This document shows, one piece after another, positions 1-7,804 of a stretch of DNA of 64,000 nt. Numbering within the stretch: position 1 is the first letter of the stretch; the number at the start of each line of letters is the position of its first letter. Origin of the DNA: Chryseobacterium sp. YIM B08800 (GTDB lineage Bacteria > Bacteroidota > Bacteroidia > Flavobacteriales > Weeksellaceae); contig NZ_JAPDKN010000007.1 in assembly GCF_026163565.1 (NCBI RefSeq), positions 124,001-188,000 on the forward strand, in the 5' to 3' direction. The translations under genes were made by a program, and so were the position numbers. The notes under the pieces were generated by a model. It saw only the letters and a program-made list of their open reading frames with translations, did not search any database and was not told the DNA's origin.

Positions 1-1105
1 CGCATTTTAACTTTTTACGAAATTTTTCTTGTACCAATTTTTTATCTGAAATTTCTCCTTGATATTTATTTTCTTTCTCATTAAATGCTTTCCAATGAAT
101 AGGTATATAAGCTTGTTGTTCAATTAAAACATCAGAACCTAAATACATCTCAATACCGCAAGCTAATCCGTTAATATTCATTCTCCTGACACCTGTTGGA
201 CCTAAAGTAGGATATCTTTTTGCTAATTTCAAATCTGGAAGTTTCAAAACTTTTATATTACTAGGAATTTGTACTTGCATTAATTTTTTCATTTCCATAA
301 GACCAGTTGTGTCATTATCGAAAAGAACGATTATCGGATGTGTAATATTAACGGCAGAAAATGAGGTTACTAATTTAACTAAAGCTGAAGCATTGCTCTC
401 GACTTTATACTCATCAAAATCTATAAAGTGAAAATAAGAAAATAAATGGGGGTGTAGTTTTTTGATAGAGGCTCCTATAAATTCCACATCTGTCCTGCCT
501 TCGGTTAATACTAGAATTTTCTGAAAATCTATTTTTCTTGCTTCGCTTTCACCAACCCAGCCATTATTTATTACATCTGACAAATCATATTCAACTATAG
601 CATCTTCAGGAGCAACGCTTAAGATGGAATAAAGGTGGCTTTTCAACGACTGCCCCAAAATACCCAATTCTCCAGCAATTAAAGCATCTCTGAAATTTGT
701 ATATAGTTGTTCATAATTACAATCATTTGTTCTAATAATATCTGAGATCTCGTGAAGGTATTTTTTATAAGTAATTTTTGATAATGGAAAATCGTATAAT
801 CCTTCTTCCATAGCAATTTTCTTTGCCTTAGGAAATTCATTTTTTGCGTTCTCAGTTGTCATTCCAAATATTTCAAGACGTTCTTTACAAACTTTGACTT
901 TTTGTCTATAGCCTTTGAATGTAAAATCATCATCATCATTTAAATAAGTATCTCCCCAAATCAATTCATTTCTTAGAGAGCTCCTTCTCGGCTCAATGAT
1001 AAAATCTTCTGGAAGAAAAAGGAGATTTATAATCTCATCAAAAAAACTATTTTTAGAAGAAAATATCGGATAATTTGCAATGGTCATTTGTGAATAGGAA
1101 CCCAT
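1..1105 (-). CDS. HEPN/Toprim-associated domain protein (3' end beyond window)
   Basis: The frame is open from an ATG at 1105 to the left window edge, so about 368 residues are visible and the C-terminus is missing. The N-terminus (MGSYSQMTIANYPIF) matches the start of HEPN/Toprim-associated proteins as I know them. A TOPRIM-like core follows: an acidic motif LTEGRTDVEF near residue 199 and an acidic pair in VLFDNDTTG near residue 262. TOPRIM folds bind metal in primases, topoisomerases and OLD-type nucleases. HEPN/Toprim proteins are frequent in defence islands, so a nucleic-acid-cleaving defence role is inferred. It lies 108 bp downstream of the nuclease gene on the same strand and could be co-transcribed. 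Family call fairly sure, function not. Confidence 0.72.
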   Translation of the reverse strand, partial: MGSYSQMTIANYPIFSSKNSFFDEIINLLFLPEDFIIEPRRSSLRNELIWGDTYLNDDDDFTFKGYRQKVKVCKERLEIFGMTTENAKNEFPKAKKIAMEEGLYDFPLSKITYKKYLHEISDIIRTNDCNYEQLYTNFRDALIAGELGILGQSLKSHLYSILSVAPEDAIVEYDLSDVINNGWVGESEARKIDFQKILVLTEGRTDVEFIGASIKKLHPHLFSYFHFIDFDEYKVESNASALVKLVTSFSAVNITHPIIVLFDNDTTGLMEMKKLMQVQIPSNIKVLKLPDLKLAKRYPTLGPTGVRRMNINGLACGIEMYLGSDVLIEQQAYIPIHWKAFNEKENKYQGEISDKKLVQEKFRKKLKC

Positions 1106-1213
1106 GTTTTAATTTTTATTTGTACAATTCTAAAATTGGTAGATTGTATTTTTTAGATATTTTTTTGTCAACGCCATTAATCAAATCCTGACAACGTAAG
1201 GATTTTCTTTTAT

Positions 1214-2044
1214 TTATTTTTTATTTTTAATTGTATGTCCGCTTAAAACTAAGTTCCAATTATTTGGAAACTGTTTACTTTTCCACGCAATATCAATGCT
1301 TTCAGGTGTTGCTATAGATATATCTTCAATATAGATAACAGCATAAAAATTTTCGAACCTAGAATCGTTGACATAATTTGTTGCATCAATTTTTATTTGG
1401 TCCATAAATTCATCAATATTATCATTCGCAGCATCAATATATTTGTATTCTATTGCAGTTTTCAGCTCAGGGATTAATATGTCTGGATTGTATGTTTTAA
1501 ACTGTTGTACAAATGAGGCTTTGTTTCTTAGTCTACAACTAGGATAATAAAGTCCTAAAATCCATTTAACTTGCTTATATATGTCGCTTTCGTTCTTTAT
1601 TGGTTTGTTTAAGTTTTTTATTATAAATCCTGTGTTTTGTAATATAGAATACAACTTAAGATTTTCGTCTACTTTTATTTTTGAATAATCGAAAAATGCG
1701 AATGGCTCCAAATACCTTCTAAAAAGCTGAGTTAGCACTAATTCATTCTCACCTTCAGGGTTAGTTAATTCGGACTCATGTATGTTTTTTTCAAATTGTT
1801 TAGTTAATTCATATTTAAAACTCTGTAACAAAAGTGGCATTTGTCGAATTTCTAAATATGATTGAATAAGAATATATAAATCTTTTAATCTCATTTCAAT
1901 CCAGGATTTCGTCCAGCCAGGATAATCCTCATCGAAACCACCATGATTATCACCCATCATGATATTGAAATGCTCACTTTCAATTGAAATTAATGTCTTC
2001 CTAATATTTTTTTCGATTTTTTCAATTTCCTTTATCTGAAACAT
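1214..2044 (-). CDS. PD-(D/E)XK-type nuclease, partner of TIR gene
   Basis: 276 residues, no signal peptide or membrane segment. The second half carries a restriction-endonuclease-like core: PDILIPELKTAIEYK gives Asp188, Glu199 and Lys201 with the classic D-x10-E-x-K spacing, preceded by a helical region with many aromatic residues. This suggests a metal-dependent DNA or RNA nuclease. The N-terminal ~150 residues are helical and not recognised. The start codon lies 23 bp after the stop of the TIR/SEFIR gene, with no promoter seen between them, so the two are probably one operon. The gene is very AT-rich like the other genes on this arm. No exact family name is offered; the role as effector or partner of the TIR protein is inferred. 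Confidence 0.6.
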   Translation of the reverse strand: MFQIKEIEKIEKNIRKTLISIESEHFNIMMGDNHGGFDEDYPGWTKSWIEMRLKDLYILIQSYLEIRQMPLLLQSFKYELTKQFEKNIHESELTNPEGENELVLTQLFRRYLEPFAFFDYSKIKVDENLKLYSILQNTGFIIKNLNKPIKNESDIYKQVKWILGLYYPSCRLRNKASFVQQFKTYNPDILIPELKTAIEYKYIDAANDNIDEFMDQIKIDATNYVNDSRFENFYAVIYIEDISIATPESIDIAWKSKQFPNNWNLVLSGHTIKNKK

Positions 2045-2067
2045 ATGCTAGTGTTGTGATATTAGAG

Positions 2068-3348
2068 TTAAAGATTGGGTTTCTTTCCAATCTTAGGTAG
2101 TTTAATTTCAGGTTCGTTATATATTTCTCTAATTAAATCATTATAGCTATTTTCCACATTTTCATCCTTAGTTACATCAATATGAATAAACTGTTGCATA
2201 AAAGTAGGTATGCTCTCTGACATATTTCCTTTTCTTAATAGAGGAATAAACTTTTCATTTTTAGTCATATTATTATATAACTCCACATTCATAATTGAAT
2301 ATTCATATCCAACACCACCTGTTCGTTTATCCGCCTTTAACTTGTAGTTTGGTGTAAAAATTATTATTACTCTATGGGCTCGCCCTAGATTGTTTTCCAC
2401 AAAATATTGCAAGTTTGCACCTGGTCTGAGATAAAAGCGATCTAATATTACTTCAACCCCATCGTCCGATAATCTGTTCGCTAATTTAAGTACCCAATCT
2501 TTGTGCTCTTCATTATCCCACGAATAAGAAATAAAAACTACAGGTCCTGCCGAAACATTATCTTCTATCTGTTCACTATTCTTCACTTTTTGCAATGGTT
2601 GCCCGTTTAAAAGATGTTCAATATACTCAACTTTATGATTTTCAAAAGGTTTTGTAATTTCTAGAATCCTCCTAATAACTTGAAGACTAATATTTTCGTC
2701 CAGATCTTTGAGAATATCATAATAAAAAATCTTTCTACTTGTGCTCTTACCTTCTTCGTTTCTCTTTTCAATGTATTGGGGATATGTTGGGAAATAGGGA
2801 GAAAAAAATCTTACTGTATTTATGAATCGTGGACCAGAAAAGTAAGTAGAAGTATCGGCTTGATTGTTAATTAATTCAAACAGCCGATTATATATCTCAA
2901 TAGATAAACTTACTTTTTTTTCTTTATTTTTTTCATGAGACACTCCTTTTTTCATCTGTAACAAATTGAAATCAGATATGATTTGTTTGCAAAAATCATC
3001 TTCGGGGTAATTTTTTGCATAATTATATGCTTCTTCTATTGGTTTTCTCTTTGCAATCTCTACGGTAAGTTTTGTATGTTGATCATTAGTAAGAATATAA
3101 AATCGGCCATGGTGCAGGATATTTAAAGTAATCAGATGTTCTAAAATGTCATTCTGATTAATGCTATATTTTTCAACTTTTTGAAGGAATTCAGAAACGA
3201 AAGTATTAGACGCAAAAGTTAAAAGAGTGTCATTCTTTATATTTTCTCTTTCACTATATAAAAAATCTAGAATTTCCTTCCAATTTTCATTTAATAAATA
3301 TTTGTATAAGTCTTCTTGGCTAATCATTAGTTTATAGTTTATTTGCAA
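2068..3348 (-). CDS. TIR/SEFIR-domain protein, probable anti-phage effector
   Basis: 426 residues. Residues ~1-260 are an unrecognised helical region. Residues ~269-410 form a TIR/SEFIR domain: VFISYSWDNEEHKDWV (272-287), then DRFYLRPG, then RVIIIFTPNY, then GGVGYEYSIMNVEL, where Glu349 or Glu356 could be the catalytic glutamate of NAD-cleaving TIRs. Bacterial TIR and SEFIR proteins deplete NAD+ or make signalling nucleotides on infection. A second start (MISQEDLYKYLL) lies seven codons in, at 3327, and may be the real one. A TATATTTG box at 3373-3380 (minus strand) fits the Bacteroidetes -7 element, so the operon TIR-nuclease starts here. Domain call is firm; biological role is inferred. Confidence 0.8.
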   Translation of the reverse strand: MQINYKLMISQEDLYKYLLNENWKEILDFLYSERENIKNDTLLTFASNTFVSEFLQKVEKYSINQNDILEHLITLNILHHGRFYILTNDQHTKLTVEIAKRKPIEEAYNYAKNYPEDDFCKQIISDFNLLQMKKGVSHEKNKEKKVSLSIEIYNRLFELINNQADTSTYFSGPRFINTVRFFSPYFPTYPQYIEKRNEEGKSTSRKIFYYDILKDLDENISLQVIRRILEITKPFENHKVEYIEHLLNGQPLQKVKNSEQIEDNVSAGPVVFISYSWDNEEHKDWVLKLANRLSDDGVEVILDRFYLRPGANLQYFVENNLGRAHRVIIIFTPNYKLKADKRTGGVGYEYSIMNVELYNNMTKNEKFIPLLRKGNMSESIPTFMQQFIHIDVTKDENVENSYNDLIREIYNEPEIKLPKIGKKPNL

Positions 3349-3372
3349 TTGTTTTTAGCTTTGCAACTAATC

Positions 3373-3380
3373 CAAATATA
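3373..3380 (-). promoter_or_regulatory. -7 promoter element of the TIR operon
   Basis: On the minus strand the sequence reads TATATTTG, a full match to TAnnTTTG, 24 bp ahead of the annotated TIR start. No clear TTTG -33 box was found at the usual distance, so the promoter is only half supported. Confidence 0.4.
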
Positions 3381-3428
3381 AGGAATAAATAACCATAGTG
3401 AAAATAACGAAAATCTAAATTTAGTAAC

Positions 3429-4280
3429 TTAACTAAAATAACTATTGCCAACACAACCATCTAAAAATTGATCATTATCCTTCAAACTTTTGTACATTAT
3501 AGTCTGCCAATCAAGCACACCAACACTATTTAAGCAACCTAAATATGTTTCCTCAAGATGATGCCTCAATTCGTCCCTGCTTCTTTGTAAAAGATTTTTT
3601 AAATTTAGTTGTCTTGTTCTTAGTTCTCTGTTGGCTTCATTAGCGAATAGTTCATCAATGTTATAAGCATTAAAATGATTTATTGAACGATTAAATTTAT
3701 TATCATCCCAATGTGCTAACCTGGCAACCTTGTAACTAAAACTTAGTGGTTCTCCGCTTATTAGTTCAGCAACTATCCAAGGGTCTGTATCCACAATGTC
3801 AAAGTAGGGATGAAAAGTCTGCGTTTCCTCATTGATAGGATAACTAATCTTCTTTTCAGTATTACAGTCTCTACAAGATGGAACTAAATTCAATGGTGTA
3901 ACAGAAAGATATGGGTATTCACTTTTGGGCAAATAATGATCAATAGTTTTAACTATTTTAACAGTACAATATGGGCAAATATTAAAAGGTGCAGAAAGGA
4001 TTAGTCTATCATAAAAAGCTCTAGCATTTTCTCTAGTTAACATTCGATACTCATAGTAATATACTAAAGATTCTTTTGTTAATGTTAAACTTGGAGGAAC
4101 CCCTCTAGGAATTTCAAAAAGGCTATTGTCTTGTACTTTTGTAATGTACTCATTTTCCAAAAGTGTTAAAGTTAATCTATTTGTATCAATCTGATCCTTC
4201 GTTGATTTGTTTACATTGTCACTTATGAAAACATCTAAAATATTGTCAACTGTTTCTGCTGGTTGTGCTATATTTTTCAT
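3429..4280 (-). CDS. ptuB: HNH endonuclease, PtuB-like (Septu)
   Basis: 283 residues. The central part has an HNH/zinc-finger core: CPYC (Cys102, Cys105), DHYLPKS with Asp114-His115, Asn131 in PLNLVPSC, and CRDC (Cys136, Cys139). The spacing is typical of McrA/PtuB-type HNH nucleases that cut DNA or RNA. The start codon directly abuts the stop codon of the upstream ATPase gene, which implies translational coupling. An ATPase followed by an HNH nuclease is the hallmark of the Septu anti-phage system (PtuA-PtuB), where PtuA senses and PtuB cuts. No reverse transcriptase is nearby, so this is not a retron of the Ec78 type. Family assignment is from motifs and gene order. Confidence 0.72.
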   Translation of the reverse strand: MKNIAQPAETVDNILDVFISDNVNKSTKDQIDTNRLTLTLLENEYITKVQDNSLFEIPRGVPPSLTLTKESLVYYYEYRMLTRENARAFYDRLILSAPFNICPYCTVKIVKTIDHYLPKSEYPYLSVTPLNLVPSCRDCNTEKKISYPINEETQTFHPYFDIVDTDPWIVAELISGEPLSFSYKVARLAHWDDNKFNRSINHFNAYNIDELFANEANRELRTRQLNLKNLLQRSRDELRHHLEETYLGCLNSVGVLDWQTIMYKSLKDNDQFLDGCVGNSYFS

Positions 4281-5780
4281 CTACCTATCTTTATCAAAAA
4301 ATAAACTTCGTAAAATTGATCTACCTTCTATACCTAATTTTTCATCAATTTCTTTTAGTGCTTTTTCGTAGCTATGATTATCTTTTACTAATTCTTTTAA
4401 TATTTTATAGAAGCCAGATTCAGTAACTTCTAATCCAAAAACTTCATTGGTTAATACTCCAATATTTTCGCCAAAAGTTTCCAGCTTAGGCCTCTCAAAC
4501 TTAGAATAATCTCCCATTCTTGAAAGTTTGTAAACACAAGAACTCGGAACCTCTTGTAATACAATGGGAGAATGAGTAGTCATAATACAGACAGCATTTC
4601 TATTTATTAATAATTTAGACAATGCTCTAATAAATGATGATAGAAGTGGTGGATGTAAATGGATTTCTGGTTCATCGAAAAATATTAGACTTTTCTCCTG
4701 CAATAACTCTACTAGTTTTGTGATGGTAAGCAAGATTATTTTATGCCCCGAACTTAGTTTTGTAAATTTTAAATGTAATTTACTTGGATTATGTGCACTA
4801 TATTCTTTTTCAATAAATTCTGTTAGATTTTCATTTTTAAAAATAGGATCACTTTCCAACTCTTCAACGATACTTTTCCACCTATGAAATTTTTGAGAGC
4901 TAAGAATTAAACCAATACTAGAAATAAAGTCATCGGCAAAATCATTGATGGATAGCTGTCTTTCAATTTCCATTTTTTGTAAACCAATGAAGTGATATTT
5001 TATATCATTATTTTCAAGCTTATTATGAAACTCGTAATTATCAAAAGCACTAAAAGTTATACAAATAGCATTAGAAAATTTATCACTTTCATATTGAGTA
5101 TTAAAAATGAACTTTCCGTCATTAAGATTGATATCGGGTTGTAATACGCTATTAAGCATATTGTTTAGTAGGTAGGATTTTCCTACTCCATTGCTGCCTA
5201 TGATTATCTGGATATTTGATGGAGGATTTTGTTCTGCAACTATATTGAAGTCTATATTAGAAGTGTGACTATCCCGGAATGAATAACTAAAACTGTAATT
5301 GCTTAATCTAGCTCCACCATTAGCAATTCTTTTAAATTGATTCACTATAGTTGAATATGAAATATCTCTCATAAGAGAAATTGCTGTTATTTCTTCCTTT
5401 AGAGCTAAAGCTAATTTATCACTATTGAATGCAATATCATGCAAGCCATTTAAAACGAAATACTTGATTTCTTCAGGTAATTCATTTAAGGTTTCGTAGT
5501 AAGAGTCTTCAGTTCCTAAAGAAAAATAAACATTTTCAAGTGCTTGAAAACTGTCTTCAATCTTAATCTTTTTTTCAAGTATGCCTGTTTTTTGTCCAAC
5601 ATAAGCAATTCTAACCGCTCCAATTGTACATTTTTCCCCTTTATAGTCAACGTAACTTACACCAAATAATGTATAATATGAAAAATCATTCCAATCATCC
5701 CAACTTAAAAGGATTGTGTTTGTTGTGTTGTCAGGATAATTTCCAAATTTATCTGTAACTAAAAATTTCATTTCTGACAT
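4281..5780 (-). CDS. ptuA: AAA/ABC-type ATPase, PtuA-like (Septu)
   Basis: 499 residues, cytoplasmic. It has a RecF/SMC-like ATPase core without a long coiled coil: Walker A GSNGVGKS (195-202), signature-like KLSSGHKI (341-348), Walker B LIFFDEPEIHLHPP (365-378) and switch His403 in MTTHSP. The ~180 residues before Walker A are not recognised; ~150 residues separate Walker A from the signature motif. OLD/PtuA ATPases of this kind assemble with a nuclease and control its activity. The next gene downstream is the HNH nuclease, with no gap. The gene 18 bp upstream encodes a DUF6602 protein on the same strand. PtuA assignment rests on motif pattern and partner; other ATPase-HNH pairs exist. Confidence 0.7.
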   Translation of the reverse strand: MSEMKFLVTDKFGNYPDNTTNTILLSWDDWNDFSYYTLFGVSYVDYKGEKCTIGAVRIAYVGQKTGILEKKIKIEDSFQALENVYFSLGTEDSYYETLNELPEEIKYFVLNGLHDIAFNSDKLALALKEEITAISLMRDISYSTIVNQFKRIANGGARLSNYSFSYSFRDSHTSNIDFNIVAEQNPPSNIQIIIGSNGVGKSYLLNNMLNSVLQPDINLNDGKFIFNTQYESDKFSNAICITFSAFDNYEFHNKLENNDIKYHFIGLQKMEIERQLSINDFADDFISSIGLILSSQKFHRWKSIVEELESDPIFKNENLTEFIEKEYSAHNPSKLHLKFTKLSSGHKIILLTITKLVELLQEKSLIFFDEPEIHLHPPLLSSFIRALSKLLINRNAVCIMTTHSPIVLQEVPSSCVYKLSRMGDYSKFERPKLETFGENIGVLTNEVFGLEVTESGFYKILKELVKDNHSYEKALKEIDEKLGIEGRSILRSLFFDKDR

Positions 5781-5798
5781 TTGAAAGTATCTTAATTG

Positions 5799-6575
5799 TT
5801 ATAAACAAATCGTTCTATTTCTTTTAGTTTCTTTAGATCCCTCAATGGGAAAATCCATAAAATATCTATCTGATAAATCCACTGATGTTGTCATGTGAAT
5901 AAGATTAGAAATGAAGTAAGAATGAGATAATTCCTCGAGTTCGTATAAATTATAAAAATTTGAATTACAGTCAGCATTTGTAGGAGGGTCTAGTTCAGAA
6001 CCGTCAATCCAATGTCTTATAAAAATATTTCCTCCTAGTGAAAAATGATTAATAATTCCTCGAGATAGCCTTACTGAATCAGCTATGATATTAGAGTTTA
6101 TCTTTCCTCTATAATCAAATGAAATTAAGCCTCTAAAAATCCTATTTTCATCTGTGCGACATAATGTTGGAAAACGATTTATAAAATTGAAATTTTCCAC
6201 AATTTTACTTAAGCCATTTTTATCTGTACGACTAGATGATATGTTTGATTTTACTTCAATTATTGCTTTTACAGAATTTGGTGTAACAATTACAAAGCCA
6301 CCTTCTTCAAATAAAGTAGAATGATTATTATCGTAAATAATTATATCTATTTGTTTTGATAAAATATTTTCGGTTGGTGTAATTTGTTGCGATATAAAGC
6401 CTGTGGCTACAGATAAATTGTTAGGCAGTTTTGTTTTTAACAATGACTTTAGCTTTTCCTCTTTGTATCTTCCGTCTTCACCCCAGTGTGCGTCTCCAAT
6501 CAAATTTCTGACCCTATTTTTTATAATATCTAGCTCTCTATTCAGGGATTTTTGATATTCTAAAGTATTAATCAT
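5799..6575 (-). CDS. DUF6602-like PD-(D/E)XK protein, first gene of the Septu-like operon
   Basis: 258 residues. The N-terminal half has the layout I know from DUF6602: a helical start, a helix ending YKEEKLKSLLKTKLP, then ATGFISQQ, then QIDIIIYD (Asp77), then VKAIIEVKS with Glu107 and Lys109. That is a D...E-x-K nuclease-like core, although members may be catalytically weak. The C-terminal half is unrecognised. The gene ends 18 bp before ptuA, and a TATATTTG box sits 23 bp ahead of its start, so DUF6602-ptuA-ptuB appears to be one transcript. Whether this protein is a second nuclease, a DNA-binding sensor or a regulator cannot be told from sequence. Confidence 0.6.
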   Translation of the reverse strand: MINTLEYQKSLNRELDIIKNRVRNLIGDAHWGEDGRYKEEKLKSLLKTKLPNNLSVATGFISQQITPTENILSKQIDIIIYDNNHSTLFEEGGFVIVTPNSVKAIIEVKSNISSSRTDKNGLSKIVENFNFINRFPTLCRTDENRIFRGLISFDYRGKINSNIIADSVRLSRGIINHFSLGGNIFIRHWIDGSELDPPTNADCNSNFYNLYELEELSHSYFISNLIHMTTSVDLSDRYFMDFPIEGSKETKRNRTICL

Positions 6576-6597
6576 GGTTTTAAAGTTTGTTTTAATT

Positions 6598-6605
6598 CAA
6601 ATATA
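6598..6605 (-). promoter_or_regulatory. -7 promoter element of the DUF6602-ptuA-ptuB operon
   Basis: The minus strand reads TATATTTG, an exact TAnnTTTG -7 box, ending 22 bp before the DUF6602 start codon. A clean TTTG -33 box is not visible at 19-21 bp, so support is partial. Confidence 0.4.
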
Positions 6606-6853
6606 CAAAATTTCATAGGTGAATTTTTTGTTTTACTATAACTACATTAACAAAAAACTAACAAGACAAAAGCATTAAAGATGTACACTATTATTTGTAC
6701 ATTGACTATGGTTGTATTACATATAAGAAATTATAGAACTTCTGAAAAATATAGCAACCTGAAAAGAATAATATTAAGAGAAAGAACTATTATAAAGAAA
6801 CATAAGAAGGTCTGCAACAATGTTCTGATCGTTACTATGAAGAAATTAGTAAT

Positions 6854-6891
6854 AAAAAAGAATCCTAACTTCTTAGTTAGGATTCTTTTTT
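6854..6891. terminator. Bidirectional hairpin terminator after the XRE gene
   Basis: A perfect 17-bp stem with a 4-nt loop; the inner arms are AATCCTAACT (6861-6870) and AGTTAGGATT (6875-6884), and the outer arms are A-rich on the left and T-rich on the right. It overlaps the stop codon of the XRE gene and would work in both directions. Confidence 0.8.
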
Positions 6892-7171
6892 ATTCTTCAA
6901 TCTTATATTTCTTAATATCGAAATCAAAGTCAAAAAGTTCCTTGGGACTAATACCAAAAGCTGATGACATTTTCAACATCGTTTCTATAGTTGGATTGCC
7001 CTTACCATTTTCAAATTTATTGTAATTGCTTGAATCGAAATTTGAATTCTGTGCAACCTCATCCATTGAGTTATATTTTGTAGCTCGAATCTTCTTCAAA
7101 TTTTCTGAAAACTCAAGCATAAATAATCTTAAGACTTCTTTGCTATCCATAAATAATGTATTTATGAGCAA
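6890..7171 (-). CDS. XRE-family helix-turn-helix regulator
   Basis: 93 residues as drawn. Residues ~20-85 are a Cro/cI-type HTH: FSENLKKIRATKYNSMDEVA, then NFDSSNYNKFENGKGNPTIE, then MLKMSSAFGISPKELF. Such proteins bind palindromic operators as dimers. Two later starts (ATG at 7150 and 7120) are possible; the first two would still keep the whole HTH. A perfect 22-bp palindrome lies 23 bp upstream of the first start, overlapping the divergent promoter region for the SusC leader, so autoregulation and control of the divergent transcript are plausible. It sits between the defence genes and the SusC locus and could regulate either. Confidence 0.75.
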   Translation of the reverse strand: MLINTLFMDSKEVLRLFMLEFSENLKKIRATKYNSMDEVAQNSNFDSSNYNKFENGKGNPTIETMLKMSSAFGISPKELFDFDFDIKKYKIEE

Positions 7172-7194
7172 TTTTGGATTTTTGATTTAAAAAT

Positions 7195-7216
7195 CCATGG
7201 TAATATATTACCATGG
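7195..7216. promoter_or_regulatory. Perfect 22-bp palindrome, probable operator
   Basis: Two CCATGG arms (7195-7200 and 7211-7216) flank TAATATATTA, giving a perfect 22-bp palindrome. It lies just upstream of the XRE gene and ~20 bp before a divergent promoter, as expected for an operator of that regulator. Confidence 0.6.
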
Positions 7217-7235
7217 TATAAATAAAATTGCTATA

Positions 7236-7268
7236 TTTGTAAAATAAGTTACAATAAATGTAACTTTG
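7236..7268 (+). promoter_or_regulatory. Bacteroidetes promoter driving the SusC leader
   Basis: TTTG at 7236-7239, 21 nt, then TAACTTTG at 7261-7268, close to the TTTG-N19-TAnnTTTG consensus. An inverted repeat GTTACA/TGTAAC (7248-7253, 7259-7264) lies between and into the -7 box and could be a second operator. Transcription would start near 7275, giving a ~530-nt leader before susC. Confidence 0.5.
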
Positions 7269-7274
7269 CGATAC

Positions 7275-7441
7275 TTCAACGAATAATAGAAGCTATTGCT
7301 TAGAATCTCGCTTAGAAAACTGGTAATTTACGGAACGAGAGGATAAGTATTAAGCTCACGACCTAGGCGTGGGCTCTCTTATCTGTTCCAAGGTATACCA
7401 GTACCCCTAAGCTGATAATGTTGAGTCCCATGCCGTTTTTT
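7275..7441 (+). ncRNA. Candidate structured RNA: long nested hairpin in the SusC leader
   Basis: Five helices nest around one axis: GCTTAG/CTAAGC (7310-7315 with 7407-7412), ACTGGTA/TACCAGT (7319-7325 with 7396-7402), GGAAC/GTTCC (7332-7336 with 7385-7389), GATAAG/CTTATC (7342-7347 with 7378-7383) and GCTCACG/CGTGGGC (7354-7360 with 7368-7374, one G-U pair) closing a 7-nt loop. The result is a ~103-nt imperfect hairpin with small internal loops. A run of seven Ts follows at 7435-7441, without an adjoining strong stem. It could be a stand-alone small RNA, a leader regulator or an attachment-type structure. The boundaries are estimates; I recognise no named family. Confidence 0.5.
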
Positions 7442-7674
7442 TCCAATGCAGTTCGCTTTATCTCTACATAAAAAATCTAAGCCCGCTTCCTAAACATAGT
7501 ATCAGACTACACGATACAATAGGAATGTACAACCTATTGCGGCTTTAAAAAGCTTACACGGGAACACAGATTTCATTCATATTAAATTCTTTCCGGTGCC
7601 TTGCTGTCACTGCTTTTAGAACCTCACCAGTCCTTTTTCATACTGAAGGGCATCAGGAAAGTCTTTATCTAAAA
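7442..7674 (+). other. Rest of the SusC leader, no gene seen
   Basis: No convincing ORF. Small stems are visible: GTATC/GATAC (7499-7503 with 7513-7517) and AATAGG/CCTATT (7518-7523 with 7533-7538). I looked for cobalamin and TPP riboswitch cores and did not find a convincing one. Confidence 0.3.
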
Positions 7675-7770
7675 ATGAATCAAAAAACTACTCAACTTAA
7701 AATCAGAAGAAAGAAAAAAGCCCCTTCCCATAGAGTTTGCAGACCAACGGGAAAGAGCGTAGTTCAGTAA
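7675..7770 (+). CDS. Possible 31-residue basic leader peptide
   Basis: An ATG at 7675 opens a 31-codon ORF ending at TAA 7768-7770, 34 bp before susC. The product is strongly basic, with KIRRKKKAPSHRVCRPTGKS in its middle, and has one cysteine. It is too short for usual gene callers. It may be a translated leader controlling susC, a basic peptide, or chance; nothing but composition and position supports it. Confidence 0.3.
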   Translation: MNQKTTQLKIRRKKKAPSHRVCRPTGKSVVQ

Positions 7771-7804
7771 TTAATCTTTAAAAATTAAAAACCTTTACAA
7801 ATCT

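Noticed and set aside
3429..5780. Retron of the PtuAB type
   Set aside because: No reverse transcriptase gene or msr/msd-like region nearby.
6681..7025. 114-codon plus-strand ORF
   Set aside because: Overlaps the XRE gene and the strong terminator; no motif; shadow frame.
7442..7674. Possible cobalamin riboswitch before susC
   Set aside because: Phrases resembling conserved cores are present, but the required order and pairing are not.
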